From assembly GCF_001952075.1 (NCBI RefSeq), contig NZ_LXYU01000001.1, forward strand, positions 62,001-126,000: a stretch of DNA of 64,000 nt, given 5' to 3'. The notes beneath the pieces are model-generated. The model worked only from the letters and a program-made list of their open reading frames with translations. It did no database searches and was not told the DNA's origin. The position numbers and the translations under genes are program-made. Below, one piece after another: positions 18,663 to 29,042 of the stretch; position 1 is the stretch's first letter; each line of letters begins with the position of its first letter. This DNA is from Ditibartonella apis. Its GTDB lineage: Bacteria; Pseudomonadota; Alphaproteobacteria; Rhizobiales; Rhizobiaceae.

Positions 18663-19991
18663 ATGAACAAGAAACCGCTTATTTTCCATCGTGCTTCAAT
18701 CCTTGTTTTTTCGTTGATTTTGAGTTTCGGGTTGGGTGTTTCGCTTGCCAATGCATTGAATATTGAAAATGTAACATCGAAAAAAGGCATTACTGGGTGG
18801 CTTGTGGAAGACAACACAGTTCCGGTTGTTTCCATACAATTTTCCATTGGTGGCGGAACAACACAGGATCCTGAAGGGAAAGAAGGTTTGGCAAACCTGA
18901 TGACCGGCCTTTTTGATGAAGGTGCCGGTGATTTGGACTCGCAAGCGTTCCAAAGCCGCCTTGATGAGCTTGGTGCAGAAATGGCATTTTCGGTCACACG
19001 TGACAGAATGCGCGGAAACATGAAAATGCTTGCCGAAAAACGAGACGAAGCTCTCAACTTGCTTGCCCTTGCCGTCCAGAAGCCCCGTTTTGATGACGAG
19101 GCTATTGACCGTATCCGCGAACAATTGGTTGCCGAACTCAAAGCTTCCGAAAAAGATCCGAAAACCATCGCCCAAAACCGTCTTTTGACGTTGATTTATG
19201 GCAAACATCCTTATGCAAGACGCGGAGAAGGTACACCGGAGACACTCGCCACAATAAACCGTGATGATCTTGTCAAAGCACATCATGCCATGTTTGCCCG
19301 TGACAATATCCATATCGGCATCGTCGGACCGGTCAGTGCAAACGAAGCAGCAACAATTATCGACAAGATATTCGGTGCCCTGCCGGAGAAAGCAGAACTA
19401 AAGAAAATAGAAGAAGCAAAACTCAATCTCGGCGGCATGGCTAATGTTAACTATGATTTGCCGCAAACATCACTGATGCTCGTTTACCCCGGTGTCAAAC
19501 GCAATGATCCCGATTTCTTTGCTGCTTATCTCATGAACTACGTTCTGGGCGGGCCGGGGCTTACATCACGTCTGTTTTCGGAAGTCCGTGAAAAACGCGG
19601 CCTTGCTTACACTGTCGGTTCATCCCTGATGCTTTACGACCATTCTGCAACATTGGCTGTATCAACAGGTACCCGTTCAAGCGAAGCACAAAAATCTCTT
19701 TCTACCATTCGTAGCGAAGTGAAAAAAATGGCTGATGAAGGTGTAAGCGAACAGGAACTTGATGAGGCAAAAAGTTATGTCATTGGTTCCTATGCTGTGC
19801 AGAATATGGGCTCCTCTTCAGATATTGCAGCAACACTGGTGGGCTTGCAGGACGAGAACCTGCCGATCGACTACATAGAAAAGCGCCGTGCACTGATTGA
19901 AGCGGTTACCCGTGATCAGGTCAAGGCAGTTGCTGAAAAGCTGCTTCGTCCGGAACCTGCTTTGCTGATTATCGGCCCATCCAAAGGTTAA
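18663..19991 (+). CDS. M16 family peptidase homologue, non-catalytic partner
   Basis: This 442-residue M16 protein has a signal peptide (MNKKPLIFHRASILVFSL, cleaved after ANA). The place of the zinc site holds GLANLMTGLFDEGAG instead of HXXEH, so it cannot bind zinc. It retains the conserved substrate-side motif in EKRGLAYTVGSS, the usual R/Y signature of the partner subunit. Starts at 18651 and 18663 are both in frame; 18663 is preferred because GAGGG lies five bases upstream and the signal peptide begins there. It directly follows the catalytic M16 gene and ends in a strong hairpin at 20002-20034. Confidence 0.9.
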   Translation: MNKKPLIFHRASILVFSLILSFGLGVSLANALNIENVTSKKGITGWLVEDNTVPVVSIQFSIGGGTTQDPEGKEGLANLMTGLFDEGAGDLDSQAFQSRLDELGAEMAFSVTRDRMRGNMKMLAEKRDEALNLLALAVQKPRFDDEAIDRIREQLVAELKASEKDPKTIAQNRLLTLIYGKHPYARRGEGTPETLATINRDDLVKAHHAMFARDNIHIGIVGPVSANEAATIIDKIFGALPEKAELKKIEEAKLNLGGMANVNYDLPQTSLMLVYPGVKRNDPDFFAAYLMNYVLGGPGLTSRLFSEVREKRGLAYTVGSSLMLYDHSATLAVSTGTRSSEAQKSLSTIRSEVKKMADEGVSEQELDEAKSYVIGSYAVQNMGSSSDIAATLVGLQDENLPIDYIEKRRALIEAVTRDQVKAVAEKLLRPEPALLIIGPSKG

Positions 19992-20001
19992 AATAAATTA
20001 G

Positions 20002-20036
20002 TTGATGTCGGTTTTTTAAAAAAGCCGACATCAATT
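20002..20036 (+). terminator. Strong hairpin ending the rluB-rsmD-M16 run
   Basis: TTGATGTCGG (20002-20011) and CCGACATCAA (20025-20034) pair perfectly, and the loop itself contains TTTTTT/AAAAAA that can extend the stem. TTCTGTTT follows. The remaining spacer to 20453 shows no gene. Confidence 0.75.
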
Positions 20037-20453
20037 CTGTTTACAAAAGGGCTGACCTATCCTTCGTCCTGCTTTTTGAAAAAAGTATGAAAAGAACCTG
20101 AAAAAGGCGTTTCGAATTCCTGCCTTTAAAATCGTGATGTCACACATTTCGAAGTAAAAGCGCCAAGTCATCGTTATAGTTGCTATTATTCGAATTTTGA
20201 TCGTTAAACCGGCTTTACTGGCGCAATAAAATCTTTTCCAAAATTGTGGTAATTTCAGATCGAACATTCACCTTTTTAAAATCAATCGACGCAATTACTC
20301 GACACACTCCTATAATTATTTCGAGTTTCTAATTTTCCTCACTCAAGATCCTTGTTGCCCGTTCACATAATATCGACAGGCAACGAAAAGAATTGAGTTT
20401 TATAGCGTAAGTTTTTATAAAATCTTGAACAAAATGATCGAGAGGAATCTGTA

Positions 20454-21785
20454 ATGGTCCATGATAGCCAAATTGATAAAGCTTCTGCATTGGTAGAAGC
20501 TGCACGCAAAGCCGGTGCCGATAGCTCGGATGCTGTTATCGTCCGCTCGCGCTCGGTCAGTGTGTCGGTGCGTCTTGGCAAAGTGGAAGCAACCGAAGCC
20601 TCGGAAAATGATGATTTCTCGTTACGGGTATTTGTCGGCAAAAGGGTAGCGAGTATTTCGGCAAACCTTTCGGCCGACCCGATAAGCCTTGCCGAACGGG
20701 CGGTTGCCATGGCCAAAGTTTCACCTGAAAATCCTTTTGAAGGTTTGGCTGATCGCACCCGTCTTGTGAAAGCCCCTAAAGACCTTGATCTGTTCGATCC
20801 ATTTGTTCCGGATAGTAAATATCTCACCGAAAAGGCTCTGGAAACTGAAAATTCCGCTTTATCGGTCAAAGGTGTCACCAACTCTGATGGCGCTTCTGCC
20901 GGTTATGGAAGTGGTGGATTGGTCCTCGTAACCAGTGACGGTTTTTGCGGCAGCTATCAATCAAGCCGTTTTTCCTTCTCGTGCAGTGCGCTTGCAGGCG
21001 AAGGAACGGCAATGGAACGTGACTATGATTATACAACCGCTCTTCACCACGAAGATCTCGACAAGACAACGACAATCGGGAAAAACGCCGGTGAGCGCGC
21101 CGTTAGAAGGTTGAATGCGCAGAAAGCAAAAACCGGAACTGTCAATGTTATTTTCGAGCCACGGATGGCACGCACGATTGCAAGCCATATTGCTTCAATG
21201 GTGAATGGAGCAGCAGTCGCCCGCAAAACCAGCCTGTTGCAAAACAGAATGGGCGAACAGATTATGAAACCGACAATAACGGTTACCGATCAGCCATTAA
21301 AAAAACGAGGGAATTCCTCCCGCCCGTTTGATGGTGAAGGGGTGGAAGGTGTGCCTCTCAACGTGATTGAAAATGGCGTTCTCAGGCACTGGTTTTTATC
21401 TTCATCGGTTGCCCGCGAACTTCATCTTGAAACCAATGGTCACGGCATGCGCTCGGCTTCTTCTGTACAACCGGCAAGCACCAATTTTGCAATCGAACCC
21501 GGGGAAAATTCGCCAGATGAGATGATGAAAGCAATCAAAAAAGGCTTTTATGTCACCGAGCTCTTCGGCCATGGTGTTGATCTTGTGACCGGTCAATATA
21601 GCCGCGGCGCATCGGGGTTCTGGATTGAAAATGGCGAACTTGCCTATCCGGTTAGTGAAGTTACTCTCGGTTCCAATCTCATTGATATGTTGTCACATCT
21701 CACACCGGCGAGCGACATTGATCGCCGCTATGGTACAGCAGCACCAACGCTTTTGATTGAAGGAATGACCCTTGCTGGAAAATAA
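20454..21785 (+). CDS. pmbA: PmbA/TldD family metalloprotease
   Basis: This 443-residue protein is a PmbA-type subunit of the TldD/PmbA protease, which in E. coli processes microcin B17 precursors and degrades CcdA. Family features seen are the N-terminal KAGADSSDAVIVRSR segment and the C-terminal TELFGHGVDLVTGQYSRGASGFWIENG block. The HEXXXH metal motif belongs to TldD and is not expected here; no tldD is in the window. The ATG at 20454 has GAGAGGAA upstream. The 3' end overlaps the next gene by 14 bases. In Rhizobiales this gene is often labelled modulator of DNA gyrase. Confidence 0.9.
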   Translation: MVHDSQIDKASALVEAARKAGADSSDAVIVRSRSVSVSVRLGKVEATEASENDDFSLRVFVGKRVASISANLSADPISLAERAVAMAKVSPENPFEGLADRTRLVKAPKDLDLFDPFVPDSKYLTEKALETENSALSVKGVTNSDGASAGYGSGGLVLVTSDGFCGSYQSSRFSFSCSALAGEGTAMERDYDYTTALHHEDLDKTTTIGKNAGERAVRRLNAQKAKTGTVNVIFEPRMARTIASHIASMVNGAAVARKTSLLQNRMGEQIMKPTITVTDQPLKKRGNSSRPFDGEGVEGVPLNVIENGVLRHWFLSSSVARELHLETNGHGMRSASSVQPASTNFAIEPGENSPDEMMKAIKKGFYVTELFGHGVDLVTGQYSRGASGFWIENGELAYPVSEVTLGSNLIDMLSHLTPASDIDRRYGTAAPTLLIEGMTLAGK

Positions 21786-22572
21786 CGTTCATAATTCCGA
21801 AGATCTCGCACTCATCGCCAATGCTGCTCAACAAGCAGGAAAAACAGCATTAAGTTTTTTTGGCCACGACCCGAAAGTGTGGATCAAACCGGGAAATTCA
21901 CCGGTAAGTGAAGGAGATTTTGCAGCCGACAAAGTTCTGAAAGAGCTTCTATTGACCGCGCGGCCCGATTATGGATGGATTTCGGAAGAAACCAGAGATG
22001 AACGCCCGCATAACGACTATAAACGATATTTTGTGGTTGATCCGATTGATGGAACGCGCGGTTTTCTTTCCGGTTCAAAACATTGGTGTGTATCGGTTGC
22101 CGTTGTCGAAGACGGAATTTCCCAAGTTGGCGTTCTAGATTGTCCTGCAACCCGATCCGTTTACAAGGCTGAACGTGGTAAAGGTGCCAGTCTCAATGGC
22201 AATAAACTTCCACTTCTTGAAGGTCATGAAGGCAAACTTGTGGTTTCTGCAACCGGAAAATTTGAAGCGGAATTGCCGGAAGCCTTCAAGTCCAATGTCA
22301 CATTCGCACATTATCTTCCTTCGCTTGCCTATCGCATCGCACTTGCTGCCGAAGGAAAAATAGACATCGTCTTGATAAAGCCCGAGAGCCATGATTGGGA
22401 TATCGCCGCAGCTGATCTGATCTTACAGGAATGTGGCGGTTTGATAAGGGATATCGACAATAAGACACCGCTTTATGGAAAAGCACCATTTGAACACGAT
22501 TTTTTGATTGCTGGCTTAAACCGCGAGCTTGATAACGTGATAGATATTGTCCGTAAAATACGATTTCGTTAA
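21772..22572 (+). CDS. Inositol monophosphatase family protein, CysQ-like
   Basis: This 266-residue Mg-dependent phosphatase shows the family motifs EET (in GWISEETRDE), VDPIDGTRGF and HDWDIAAADLILQECGG. The best match from memory is 3'(2'),5'-bisphosphate nucleotidase (CysQ), which hydrolyses PAP formed during sulfate assimilation, but inositol monophosphatase activity cannot be excluded. The start is a TTG at 21772 inside the end of pmbA, with AAGGA seven bases upstream; no ATG or GTG is available before the conserved region. It is part of the pmbA to lpxK block. Confidence 0.85.
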   Translation: MLENNVHNSEDLALIANAAQQAGKTALSFFGHDPKVWIKPGNSPVSEGDFAADKVLKELLLTARPDYGWISEETRDERPHNDYKRYFVVDPIDGTRGFLSGSKHWCVSVAVVEDGISQVGVLDCPATRSVYKAERGKGASLNGNKLPLLEGHEGKLVVSATGKFEAELPEAFKSNVTFAHYLPSLAYRIALAAEGKIDIVLIKPESHDWDIAAADLILQECGGLIRDIDNKTPLYGKAPFEHDFLIAGLNRELDNVIDIVRKIRFR

Positions 22573-22617
22573 TCTGCTAACGAATTAAAATGGGTAGAGT
22601 AATCATAGGAGGTATAT

Positions 22618-22863
22618 ATGAGCGCGACAGGTGAACCGAAACAACTATTGCATCTGGTTTTCGGAGGAGAATTGAAGAACCTTGATAGCAACGAATTCCG
22701 TGATCTTGATAACCTTGATATCGTAGGAATTTTTCCGGATTACAAGTCGGCTGAAGCCGCATGGCGGGCAAAGGCCCAATCAAGTGTCGATAATGCACTG
22801 CAGCGCTATTTCATTGTCCACCTGCACCGTCTGCTCGACCCTGAACATACCGAAAGCAAATAA
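22618..22863 (+). CDS. DUF4170 domain protein
   Basis: This 81-residue soluble protein has the DUF4170 pattern: a short strand region HLVFGGELKN, the segment VGIFPDYKSAEAAWRAKAQ, and a C-terminal YFIVHLHRLLDP. It starts at the ATG at 22618 behind a near-perfect ribosome site (AGGAGG, seven bases away). The function is unknown. It sits between a phosphatase gene and a DUF374 acyltransferase, a neighbourhood kept in other Rhizobiales. Confidence 0.85.
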   Translation: MSATGEPKQLLHLVFGGELKNLDSNEFRDLDNLDIVGIFPDYKSAEAAWRAKAQSSVDNALQRYFIVHLHRLLDPEHTESK

Positions 22864-23089
22864 TAGATATTTGCTTATTCTGAAACGAACCGGTACAGTT
22901 TTAACACTTTTTGAAGCATTTTTGCATTCTTTGCTCGGCATTTGATTGCCATGCCTTGATCTTGTAAGGAGATTATGACAATGACAGTCCGTGTCACGGA
23001 TTGGCTTTTCAAATGCCTTCGCGGGCTGTGTTATTTTCAATAACGGGATTGCGGCCCGCTTCGTTAAAAGTGATTGGTTCGACACTTGA

Positions 23090-23845
23090 ATGACTGAAAA
23101 GAAAAAACAAAAAAAATCGGACTTTTTAAATCGCCTGTGGCGTAAAATCCGTTATCCATTGATGAACGCCCGCATAACAAAAGCGATCGTTGTATCGCTC
23201 ATGGCAAATTATCTGCGTCTGGTTTATTGGACCAATCCACGACTTGAAGGTTCGGATAACCCGCAAAACGCCCATGATGCCTATAACCCGTTTATTATTA
23301 CATTCTGGCATGGGCGTCATATTATGGGGCCGTTCTTGCGCCCCAAGAAAGAACATATCATTGCCATGTTTTCGCGCTCTGCTGATGCCGAGATCAATGC
23401 ACGGGTCGGCGAAAAGCTGGGTCTTGAAACAGTGCGCGGCTCGGGCGGACGGACAAAACATCAAAATACCGATAAAGGCGGTGCACGGGCATTGCTTACT
23501 CTCAAACGGGCATTACAAGAAGGCAAAACAGCCGCAATGATTGCCGATATTGCGCATGGAAAAGCGCGCGAAGCCGGCAAAGGTATTATATTACTCGCAA
23601 AAATATCCGGACGCCCTATCGTTCCCTATATCTATTCATTTTCCCATGTAAAAATTTTGGAAAAAACCTGGGACAAAACCGTAATTCCGCTGCCATTCGG
23701 ACATTCTATCTTTCTCATGGGAGATGCGTTTTATGTACCGGAAGATGCCGATGACGACCTTATGGAACAAAAACGTATCGAACTTTCCGACATTATGAAC
23801 CGTCTGACGGACGAGGCGGAAAAACGCCTCAAAGAAAGAAAATAG
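23090..23845 (+). CDS. DUF374 lysophospholipid/lipid A acyltransferase family protein
   Basis: This 251-residue protein matches DUF374, the family that includes LpxJ lipid A late acyltransferases of Helicobacter and Campylobacter. Motifs seen are ITFWHGRHIMGPF (with the conserved His of the acyltransferase site), AMFSRSADAEINARV, VRGSGGRTKHQNTDKGGARA and IADIAHGKAREAGKG. The gene is followed after 10 bases by waaA and then lpxK. A role in adding a secondary acyl chain to Kdo-lipid A is therefore likely, but this is inference from context. It has no signal peptide, and the N-terminal part may associate with the inner membrane. The start ATG at 23090 lacks a clear ribosome site. Confidence 0.85.
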   Translation: MTEKKKQKKSDFLNRLWRKIRYPLMNARITKAIVVSLMANYLRLVYWTNPRLEGSDNPQNAHDAYNPFIITFWHGRHIMGPFLRPKKEHIIAMFSRSADAEINARVGEKLGLETVRGSGGRTKHQNTDKGGARALLTLKRALQEGKTAAMIADIAHGKAREAGKGIILLAKISGRPIVPYIYSFSHVKILEKTWDKTVIPLPFGHSIFLMGDAFYVPEDADDDLMEQKRIELSDIMNRLTDEAEKRLKERK

Positions 23846-23855
23846 GGGGAGCACT

Positions 23856-25178
23856 ATGAAGGAATTCAAGGCTCGCACGGCACTCTATCTCTATCGCATG
23901 GCAGGCGGCTTGATCAGTCCACTTCTTCCCTTCTATCTCTCCATGAGGGCAGCGCGCGGCAAGGAAGACCCACACCGCAAACGCGAACGCATGGGGCGCA
24001 CAAACAAGAAGCGGCCGGAAGGGCCACTTATCTGGCTTCATGCCGCAAGTGTGGGAGAAACACTGGCGCTTGTTCCGCTCATTGACCGTATTTTACAACT
24101 TCATATCAATGTCCTTTTGACAACCGGCACCGTTACATCTGCAAGCCTGGTCGAAAACCGTTTTGGCAGCCGCGTTATTCATCAATTTGCGCCACTTGAC
24201 GTTAAACCGGCGATAAGAAGGTTTCTCGATCACTGGAAACCTGATCTGGCACTTGTTTGCGAATCAGAAATCTGGCCATTACGAATCAACGGGCTTGCGC
24301 GCCGTCACATCCCGCAAGTCATGGTGAACGCACATATGTCCGGCCGTTCATTCCATTCATGGCAAAAGCGGCCTGCTCTCGCTTCGCACATTTTCAGGCA
24401 GATTGATGCAGCCATCGGACAAAGCGAAAGCGATGCCGAACAATATCATGCACTCGGTGTCAAAACGGTCGCAGTTTCGGGGAATCTGAAAGCCGACATT
24501 GCGCCGTCTGCCGATAAGAATCTGTTAATGCAATATCGTGCAAGCCTGCATAACCGGCTGGTTTGGGCGGCGATTTCCACCCATGAGGGGGAAGAGAATA
24601 TCGCTGCCGAAGTTCATCTTGCATTAAAAACACGGCTGCCTAATCTTTTGACGATCATTGTGCCCCGTCATCCCGAACGGGCTGACGCGATTATGGAAGA
24701 ACTTGAAAAGAAGTCCCTTCACGTTATTCGGCACAGTGAAAAACGGATGCCCGATGAGAATACCGATATTATACTCGTTGATACTATCGGAGAAATGGGG
24801 GTATTTTTACAGCTTGCTAAAGTTTCGTTTATCGGCAAGTCGCTAACAGAAACCGGTGGGCACAATCCTCTTGAACCGGCGCTTCTCGGATCGGCTATTC
24901 TGACAGGTCCACATGTGGAAAATTTCAAAAATACATTCGATGTATTTTTTGCAAATAATGCAGCAAGAATCGTCGAAGATGCTACGCAATTGGCCGTCCA
25001 GCTCAACACACTTTTGACTCATGAGCCGACCCGTTATGAAATGATCGAAGCGGCTTACGATACAGCCACAAATATGAGTGGAGCGCTCGAACGCACGTTA
25101 AAAGTGCTACGGCCATTCATTGATCCATTGATCATGCAGGCCAAGCTTCATCATCAGGATACCAATCATGGTTGGTGA
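23856..25178 (+). CDS. waaA: 3-deoxy-D-manno-octulosonic acid transferase
   Basis: This 440-residue GT-B glycosyltransferase adds Kdo from CMP-Kdo to lipid IVA at the inner face of the inner membrane. Recognised segments are the N-terminal membrane-associated helix ([20 protein letters not shown]), [15 protein letters not shown] with the catalytic Glu, the central [11 protein letters not shown], and the nucleotide-binding [18 protein letters not shown]. The length is normal. The ATG at 23856 follows GGGGGAG. The stop overlaps lpxK by 11 bases. Whether it transfers one or two Kdo residues cannot be told. Confidence 0.95.
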   Translation: MKEFKARTALYLYRMAGGLISPLLPFYLSMRAARGKEDPHRKRERMGRTNKKRPEGPLIWLHAASVGETLALVPLIDRILQLHINVLLTTGTVTSASLVENRFGSRVIHQFAPLDVKPAIRRFLDHWKPDLALVCESEIWPLRINGLARRHIPQVMVNAHMSGRSFHSWQKRPALASHIFRQIDAAIGQSESDAEQYHALGVKTVAVSGNLKADIAPSADKNLLMQYRASLHNRLVWAAISTHEGEENIAAEVHLALKTRLPNLLTIIVPRHPERADAIMEELEKKSLHVIRHSEKRMPDENTDIILVDTIGEMGVFLQLAKVSFIGKSLTETGGHNPLEPALLGSAILTGPHVENFKNTFDVFFANNAARIVEDATQLAVQLNTLLTHEPTRYEMIEAAYDTATNMSGALERTLKVLRPFIDPLIMQAKLHHQDTNHGW

Positions 25179-26190
25179 GGCACCTGACTTCTGGTGGAAT
25201 GAACAAAAAGTCATGCGTTGGCTTTTATTGCCGGTTTCGTGGGTTTACGGCTATTTTGCCCGCCGTCGAATGGAACGCGAAAATATTCCGGTGATTGATC
25301 TTCCGGTTTTGTGTGTCGGCAATTTTACGCTTGGTGGAACGGGAAAAACTCCAGTTGTTATCAGTCTTGCGGATGCGGCCAAAAAACTTGGTCTTAATCC
25401 GGGAATTGTTTCGCGTGGCTATGGTGGCGAAATACGCAGTGCCCATCTCATCGACCTCGAATTTGACAAGGCCCGGGAAGTCGGTGATGAACCATTGCTT
25501 CTTGCCCGACATGCACCGGTTGCTGTAGCAACCGACAGATTTGAAGCGGCAAAACTTTTACAACAACAAGGATGCAATCTCATCCTGATGGACGATGGTT
25601 TTCAAAGTCGTCGTTTATTCGTCGATTATGCCCTGATGGTGGTGGATGGTTTGCGCGGTTTGGGTAACAATGCTGTGTTTCCGGCAGGTCCACTTCGTGC
25701 ACCGCTTGTAACCCAACTGGCTTATACCGATAGTGTGCTGATGATTGGCAATGGTGACAAAGGTAACGAAGTTATCCATATGGCCGCCCGTGCAGCAAAA
25801 CCTTTAAACTTTGCCCATCTTGTGCCTTCTGCCACCGATGCTGTTTCAGGCAAAAAGTTTCTCGCCTTTGCAGGCATAGGAAATCCGCAAAAATTTTTCC
25901 GTTCGATTGGCGAATTGGATGGGAAAGTTGAACAAACACGGGTTTTTGCCGACCATCATTTTTATACAGATTTCGATCTTGATGACATTATCGGCTCGGC
26001 AAAGGCAAAACACCTTTTTATTGCAACCACCGCAAAAGATTTTGCCCGTTTAAAAACCGATGGGCAGGACAAGAAGCTTGAAAATCTTGTTGTGTTTGAT
26101 GTCGAAGTTCAATTTGATGATCCGGATTTTTGTAAGCAACGGTTAAATGAAACACTTGAGGCGTTCAAAAACCGCTCCAACGAAGAATAA
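25168..26190 (+). CDS. lpxK: Tetraacyldisaccharide 4'-kinase
   Basis: This 340-residue P-loop kinase phosphorylates the 4' position of lipid A disaccharide. The Walker A motif [14 protein letters not shown] is near residue 55, preceded by an N-terminal hydrophobic membrane anchor. The DDGFQSRRL motif is intact. The ATG at 25168 lies inside waaA and has AGGA eight bases upstream, which implies translational coupling with waaA. It is the last gene of the block and is followed by a terminator at 26197-26221. Confidence 0.95.
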   Translation: MVGEAPDFWWNEQKVMRWLLLPVSWVYGYFARRRMERENIPVIDLPVLCVGNFTLGGTGKTPVVISLADAAKKLGLNPGIVSRGYGGEIRSAHLIDLEFDKAREVGDEPLLLARHAPVAVATDRFEAAKLLQQQGCNLILMDDGFQSRRLFVDYALMVVDGLRGLGNNAVFPAGPLRAPLVTQLAYTDSVLMIGNGDKGNEVIHMAARAAKPLNFAHLVPSATDAVSGKKFLAFAGIGNPQKFFRSIGELDGKVEQTRVFADHHFYTDFDLDDIIGSAKAKHLFIATTAKDFARLKTDGQDKKLENLVVFDVEVQFDDPDFCKQRLNETLEAFKNRSNEE

Positions 26191-26196
26191 AAATCA

Positions 26197-26225
26197 AAAA
26201 GCGCCTTGTATGGGCGCTTTTCTTT
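26197..26225. terminator. Bidirectional terminator between lpxK and the DUF2093 gene
   Basis: AAAAGCGCC and GGCGCTTTT flank a 7-base loop. A-rich sequence lies on the left and T-rich on the right, so the element can stop both converging transcripts. Confidence 0.85.
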
Positions 26226-26254
26226 AAACTGAATTCATAAACTGTAAATAACGC

Positions 26255-26497
26255 TTATTTTTTAAGCGTTGTACCTAAAAGCTTACGTAAACGGGGATCG
26301 CATTCAAGTTCGCGGCGATAGGAAATTTCGCAACTTGCATAAGCTTCCTGACGTGGTGCACTCCAATATCTTAGCTCGTCCAGCGGAATTTTCTCGCCTG
26401 TAATTGCACATAAAACATAGGTTCCGTGTGTTAAAACCTCATAATCGCCACTCAGATAATGGAGTTGCGCCTCGCGTTCACCACCGGGAAACATCAT
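26255..26497 (-). CDS. DUF2093 domain protein
   Basis: This 80-residue protein matches DUF2093, a small alphaproteobacterial family: LHYLSGDYEVLTHGTYVLCA followed by ITGEKIPLDELRYWS and a C-terminal part with two more cysteines (ASCEISY, LECDP). The function is unknown. The three cysteines could bind a metal, but this is not established. It is convergent with lpxK, with which it shares a terminator. Start at the ATG at 26497; no clear ribosome site is visible. Confidence 0.85.
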   Translation of the reverse strand: MMFPGGEREAQLHYLSGDYEVLTHGTYVLCAITGEKIPLDELRYWSAPRQEAYASCEISYRRELECDPRLRKLLGTTLKK

Positions 26498-27012
26498 TAT
26501 TCTAAACCTTTCAGATTGCTTGTCGGCGATGATTATAAAGCGTTAGCGAAAACTATAAAAGCCTTAAATCCTTTGCTCACGAAACTATTGATAGTCGTTC
26601 AAACATATCGTACTTTTGAAAAAGTTCACTTTTTATCTTCTCCATCCAATACCCGATCTAAAAGCTTTTTGTTTTCGTTCGAATTTTTTCTCGTTCAAGC
26701 TTTTCGCACCTATCCAGCACAAACTTTCAAAACCGGAGACTGGACGGTTTTTGTTACGAGAGGAAAACCATATCAATGAATTAAATGACTTCACCGGAAA
26801 CCGAAAAGCAAACCTGTTTTTCAGGAAAAGCACCAGAAATCGATCAGCCGAAGCGTTTCCGGTTTTATTCAGCCGCATAATTCCGCGTGCTAAGCGTTTT
26901 TCCGGCGCATAAAATTGGCAGGCAAAGCCGCACACCGGCTTTGTTCATTCAAAACTATCTGTTTTTAAGCAACGGTTACGAACAGATGCCCGCAGCCTTT
27001 CAACTAAAACAA
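26498..27012. other. Gene-free spacer between DUF2093 and mutL
   Basis: These 515 bases have only overlapping short open frames on both strands, none with a ribosome site or recognisable sequence. A 7-bp hairpin with a CACAC loop (AAAGCCG 26924-26930, CGGCTTT 26936-26942) lies downstream of mutL on the minus strand and may be a weak terminator, although no T run follows. Confidence 0.4.
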
Positions 27013-28878
27013 TCAACGGCGGCCGAACAATCTTTCAATATCGGTAAGCTTCAGCTCGACATAGGTCGGGCGTCCGTGATTACAGGTTCCAGAACCGGGC
27101 GTGGCCTCCATCTGGCGTAAAAGCGCATTCATTTCTTCCGCACGCAACAGGCGGCCGGAACGCACCGAACCGTGGCAGGCCATGGTTGCCGCAATATAAT
27201 CAAGCATAGCTTTAAGCCCGTTTGTGGTATCATAATCGGCAGCTTCATCGGCCAAATCGGCAATAAGGCCTTTGACGTCCACCTCGCCAAGCATGGCAGG
27301 TGTTTCGCGAACAGCGACAGCACCGGGGCCGAAAGGTTCAATTTTCAAGCCGAATTTTTGCAGTGTCTCTGCATGTGCCAAAAGCCGCGTTGCGTCTTCT
27401 TCCGGCAATTCCACAATTTCGGGAATAAGCAACATTTGGGACGGCAAAGGCTTGGAATAAAGTGCCTTTTTCAAAGCCTCGTAAACCAGCCGCTCATGTG
27501 CTGCATGTTGATCGACGATAATGAGGCTGTCTTCAGTTTGGGCAATGATATAGTTTTTATGGATTTGCGCGCGTGCTGCACCAAGGGGAAAACGCTGTTC
27601 CTCGACAGTTGGAATTTCCATCGCCGGACGGCTATCTGTCGTCGGTTGATCAAGATCGCCTAGCACATTTCCATAGTCTTCATTGAAGCCTGACGAAGGT
27701 GTTGTATAAAGCGGTTGGTTGACCATTTGCGCTGCTGGCGGCACCGGCGCTCTTGAATATGAATTATAGGAAAAAGCTCTATTATTATAATAGGTCGGGC
27801 GCGGTGGAACAGATGATGAAGGTGGCACACCATCGGGACGAAAGCTTTTAAGCATGGCGTCCGCCCCCGTCGTTGCAGGGTGAATGCCGGCATGACTTAA
27901 AGCTTCGCGAATGCCACCAACAATAAGCCCGCGCACTAACCCCTGATCACGAAAACGCACGTCGGCCTTTGCCGGATGGACATTGACATCGACATCAGAC
28001 GGAGGAAGATTGATGAAAAGCACACAAATCGAATAACGGTCGCGTGCCATTGCATCGGCATAAGCCCCGCGAATGGCGCCAAATATCAATTTATCGCGCA
28101 CCGGTCGGCCGTTCACATAAGCAAACTGATGAAGACTGTTACCCCGATTGAATGACGGTATGCCTGCAAAGCCTTTGAGCTCCACGCCCTCTCTTACCGC
28201 ATCAAGAGTAATAACGTTGGGGGCAAAATCTTTTCCCATAATTTGGGTGATGCGCTGTAATTGTGCCTCTCCACCTGTACCGGTCGCGGGATAGTCAAGC
28301 ATCGAGCGATCTGTACCGGAAAGCGAAAAGCGGACATTCGGAAATGCAATGGCAATCCGTTTGACAATATCGGTTATCGCATTGGCTTCGGCACGGTCTG
28401 TCTTCATGAATTTGAGACGCGCCGGTGTGACGTAAAAAAGATCGCGCACCTCAACGATTGTTCCGGCGTTACCGGCTGCGGGACGCGGCCCATCAACATG
28501 TCCCGCATTGACAACGATTTCAGCCGCATGTTCCGAAGAAGCTGTGCGTGACACCATTTTCAACTTTGAAACTGACCCGATTGACGGCAAAGCTTCACCA
28601 CGAAATCCAAGTGAATGGATGTCGTGAACATTATCGTCAAGTTTGGATGTGCAATGGCGCGATATCGCCAGTTCAAGTTCGTCCTCGGCAATACCGTACC
28701 CGTTATCGGAGACGCGGATCAGGCTTTTGCCTCCACCTGCCGTCACAATTTCTATCCGTGTTGCACCGGCATCAATAGCATTTTCGACGAGTTCTTTAAC
28801 CACACTTGCCGGACGCTCTATCACTTCGCCCGCTGCAATCTGGTTAATTACGGTTTCACTGAGATGATGTATTGTCAT
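27013..28878 (-). CDS. mutL: DNA mismatch repair protein MutL
   Basis: This 621-residue GHKL ATPase couples mismatch recognition by MutS to strand removal. The N-terminal ATPase motifs are intact: [18 protein letters not shown] and [10 protein letters not shown]. The C-terminal domain carries the endonuclease motif DQHA-x2-E-x4-E ([12 protein letters not shown], near residue 456), together with ACHGSVRSG and CNHGRP. This MutL should therefore nick DNA itself, as in bacteria without MutH. A Pro/Ser/Tyr-rich linker of about 100 residues joins the domains. The start ATG at 28878 gives the standard MTIHHLSE opening. No partner gene is adjacent. Confidence 0.96.
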   Translation of the reverse strand: MTIHHLSETVINQIAAGEVIERPASVVKELVENAIDAGATRIEIVTAGGGKSLIRVSDNGYGIAEDELELAISRHCTSKLDDNVHDIHSLGFRGEALPSIGSVSKLKMVSRTASSEHAAEIVVNAGHVDGPRPAAGNAGTIVEVRDLFYVTPARLKFMKTDRAEANAITDIVKRIAIAFPNVRFSLSGTDRSMLDYPATGTGGEAQLQRITQIMGKDFAPNVITLDAVREGVELKGFAGIPSFNRGNSLHQFAYVNGRPVRDKLIFGAIRGAYADAMARDRYSICVLFINLPPSDVDVNVHPAKADVRFRDQGLVRGLIVGGIREALSHAGIHPATTGADAMLKSFRPDGVPPSSSVPPRPTYYNNRAFSYNSYSRAPVPPAAQMVNQPLYTTPSSGFNEDYGNVLGDLDQPTTDSRPAMEIPTVEEQRFPLGAARAQIHKNYIIAQTEDSLIIVDQHAAHERLVYEALKKALYSKPLPSQMLLIPEIVELPEEDATRLLAHAETLQKFGLKIEPFGPGAVAVRETPAMLGEVDVKGLIADLADEAADYDTTNGLKAMLDYIAATMACHGSVRSGRLLRAEEMNALLRQMEATPGSGTCNHGRPTYVELKLTDIERLFGRR

Positions 28879-28973
28879 GAAGCCGTTATAACCAATTTAT
28901 GAACCGGCGTATAGTTATCGCACACGCACTTCCGATATTTTCATCGCTTAATATATGATACTCGATGCGATGA

Positions 28974-29007
28974 CAAAAAAAGCGCAAGCTTATTCAAAAG
29001 CTTGCGC
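28974..29007 (-). terminator. Rho-independent terminator of metZ
   Basis: GCGCAAGCTT (28982-28991) and AAGCTTGCGC (28998-29007) form a perfect 10-bp stem with a 6-base loop. On the minus strand the stem is followed by seven T. It lies 36 bases past the metZ stop. Confidence 0.9.
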
Positions 29008-29042
29008 CGATAATGTTTTAAACAATCCGGATAACGGATTTA

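Noticed and set aside
18696..19313. Minus-strand frames of about 200 codons opposite the second M16 gene
   Set aside because: They are antisense shadows of a well-supported gene with a signal peptide and family motifs.
26616..26935. Overlapping open frames on both strands in the DUF2093-mutL spacer
   Set aside because: Both strands are open by chance in low-stop sequence; neither has a start signal.
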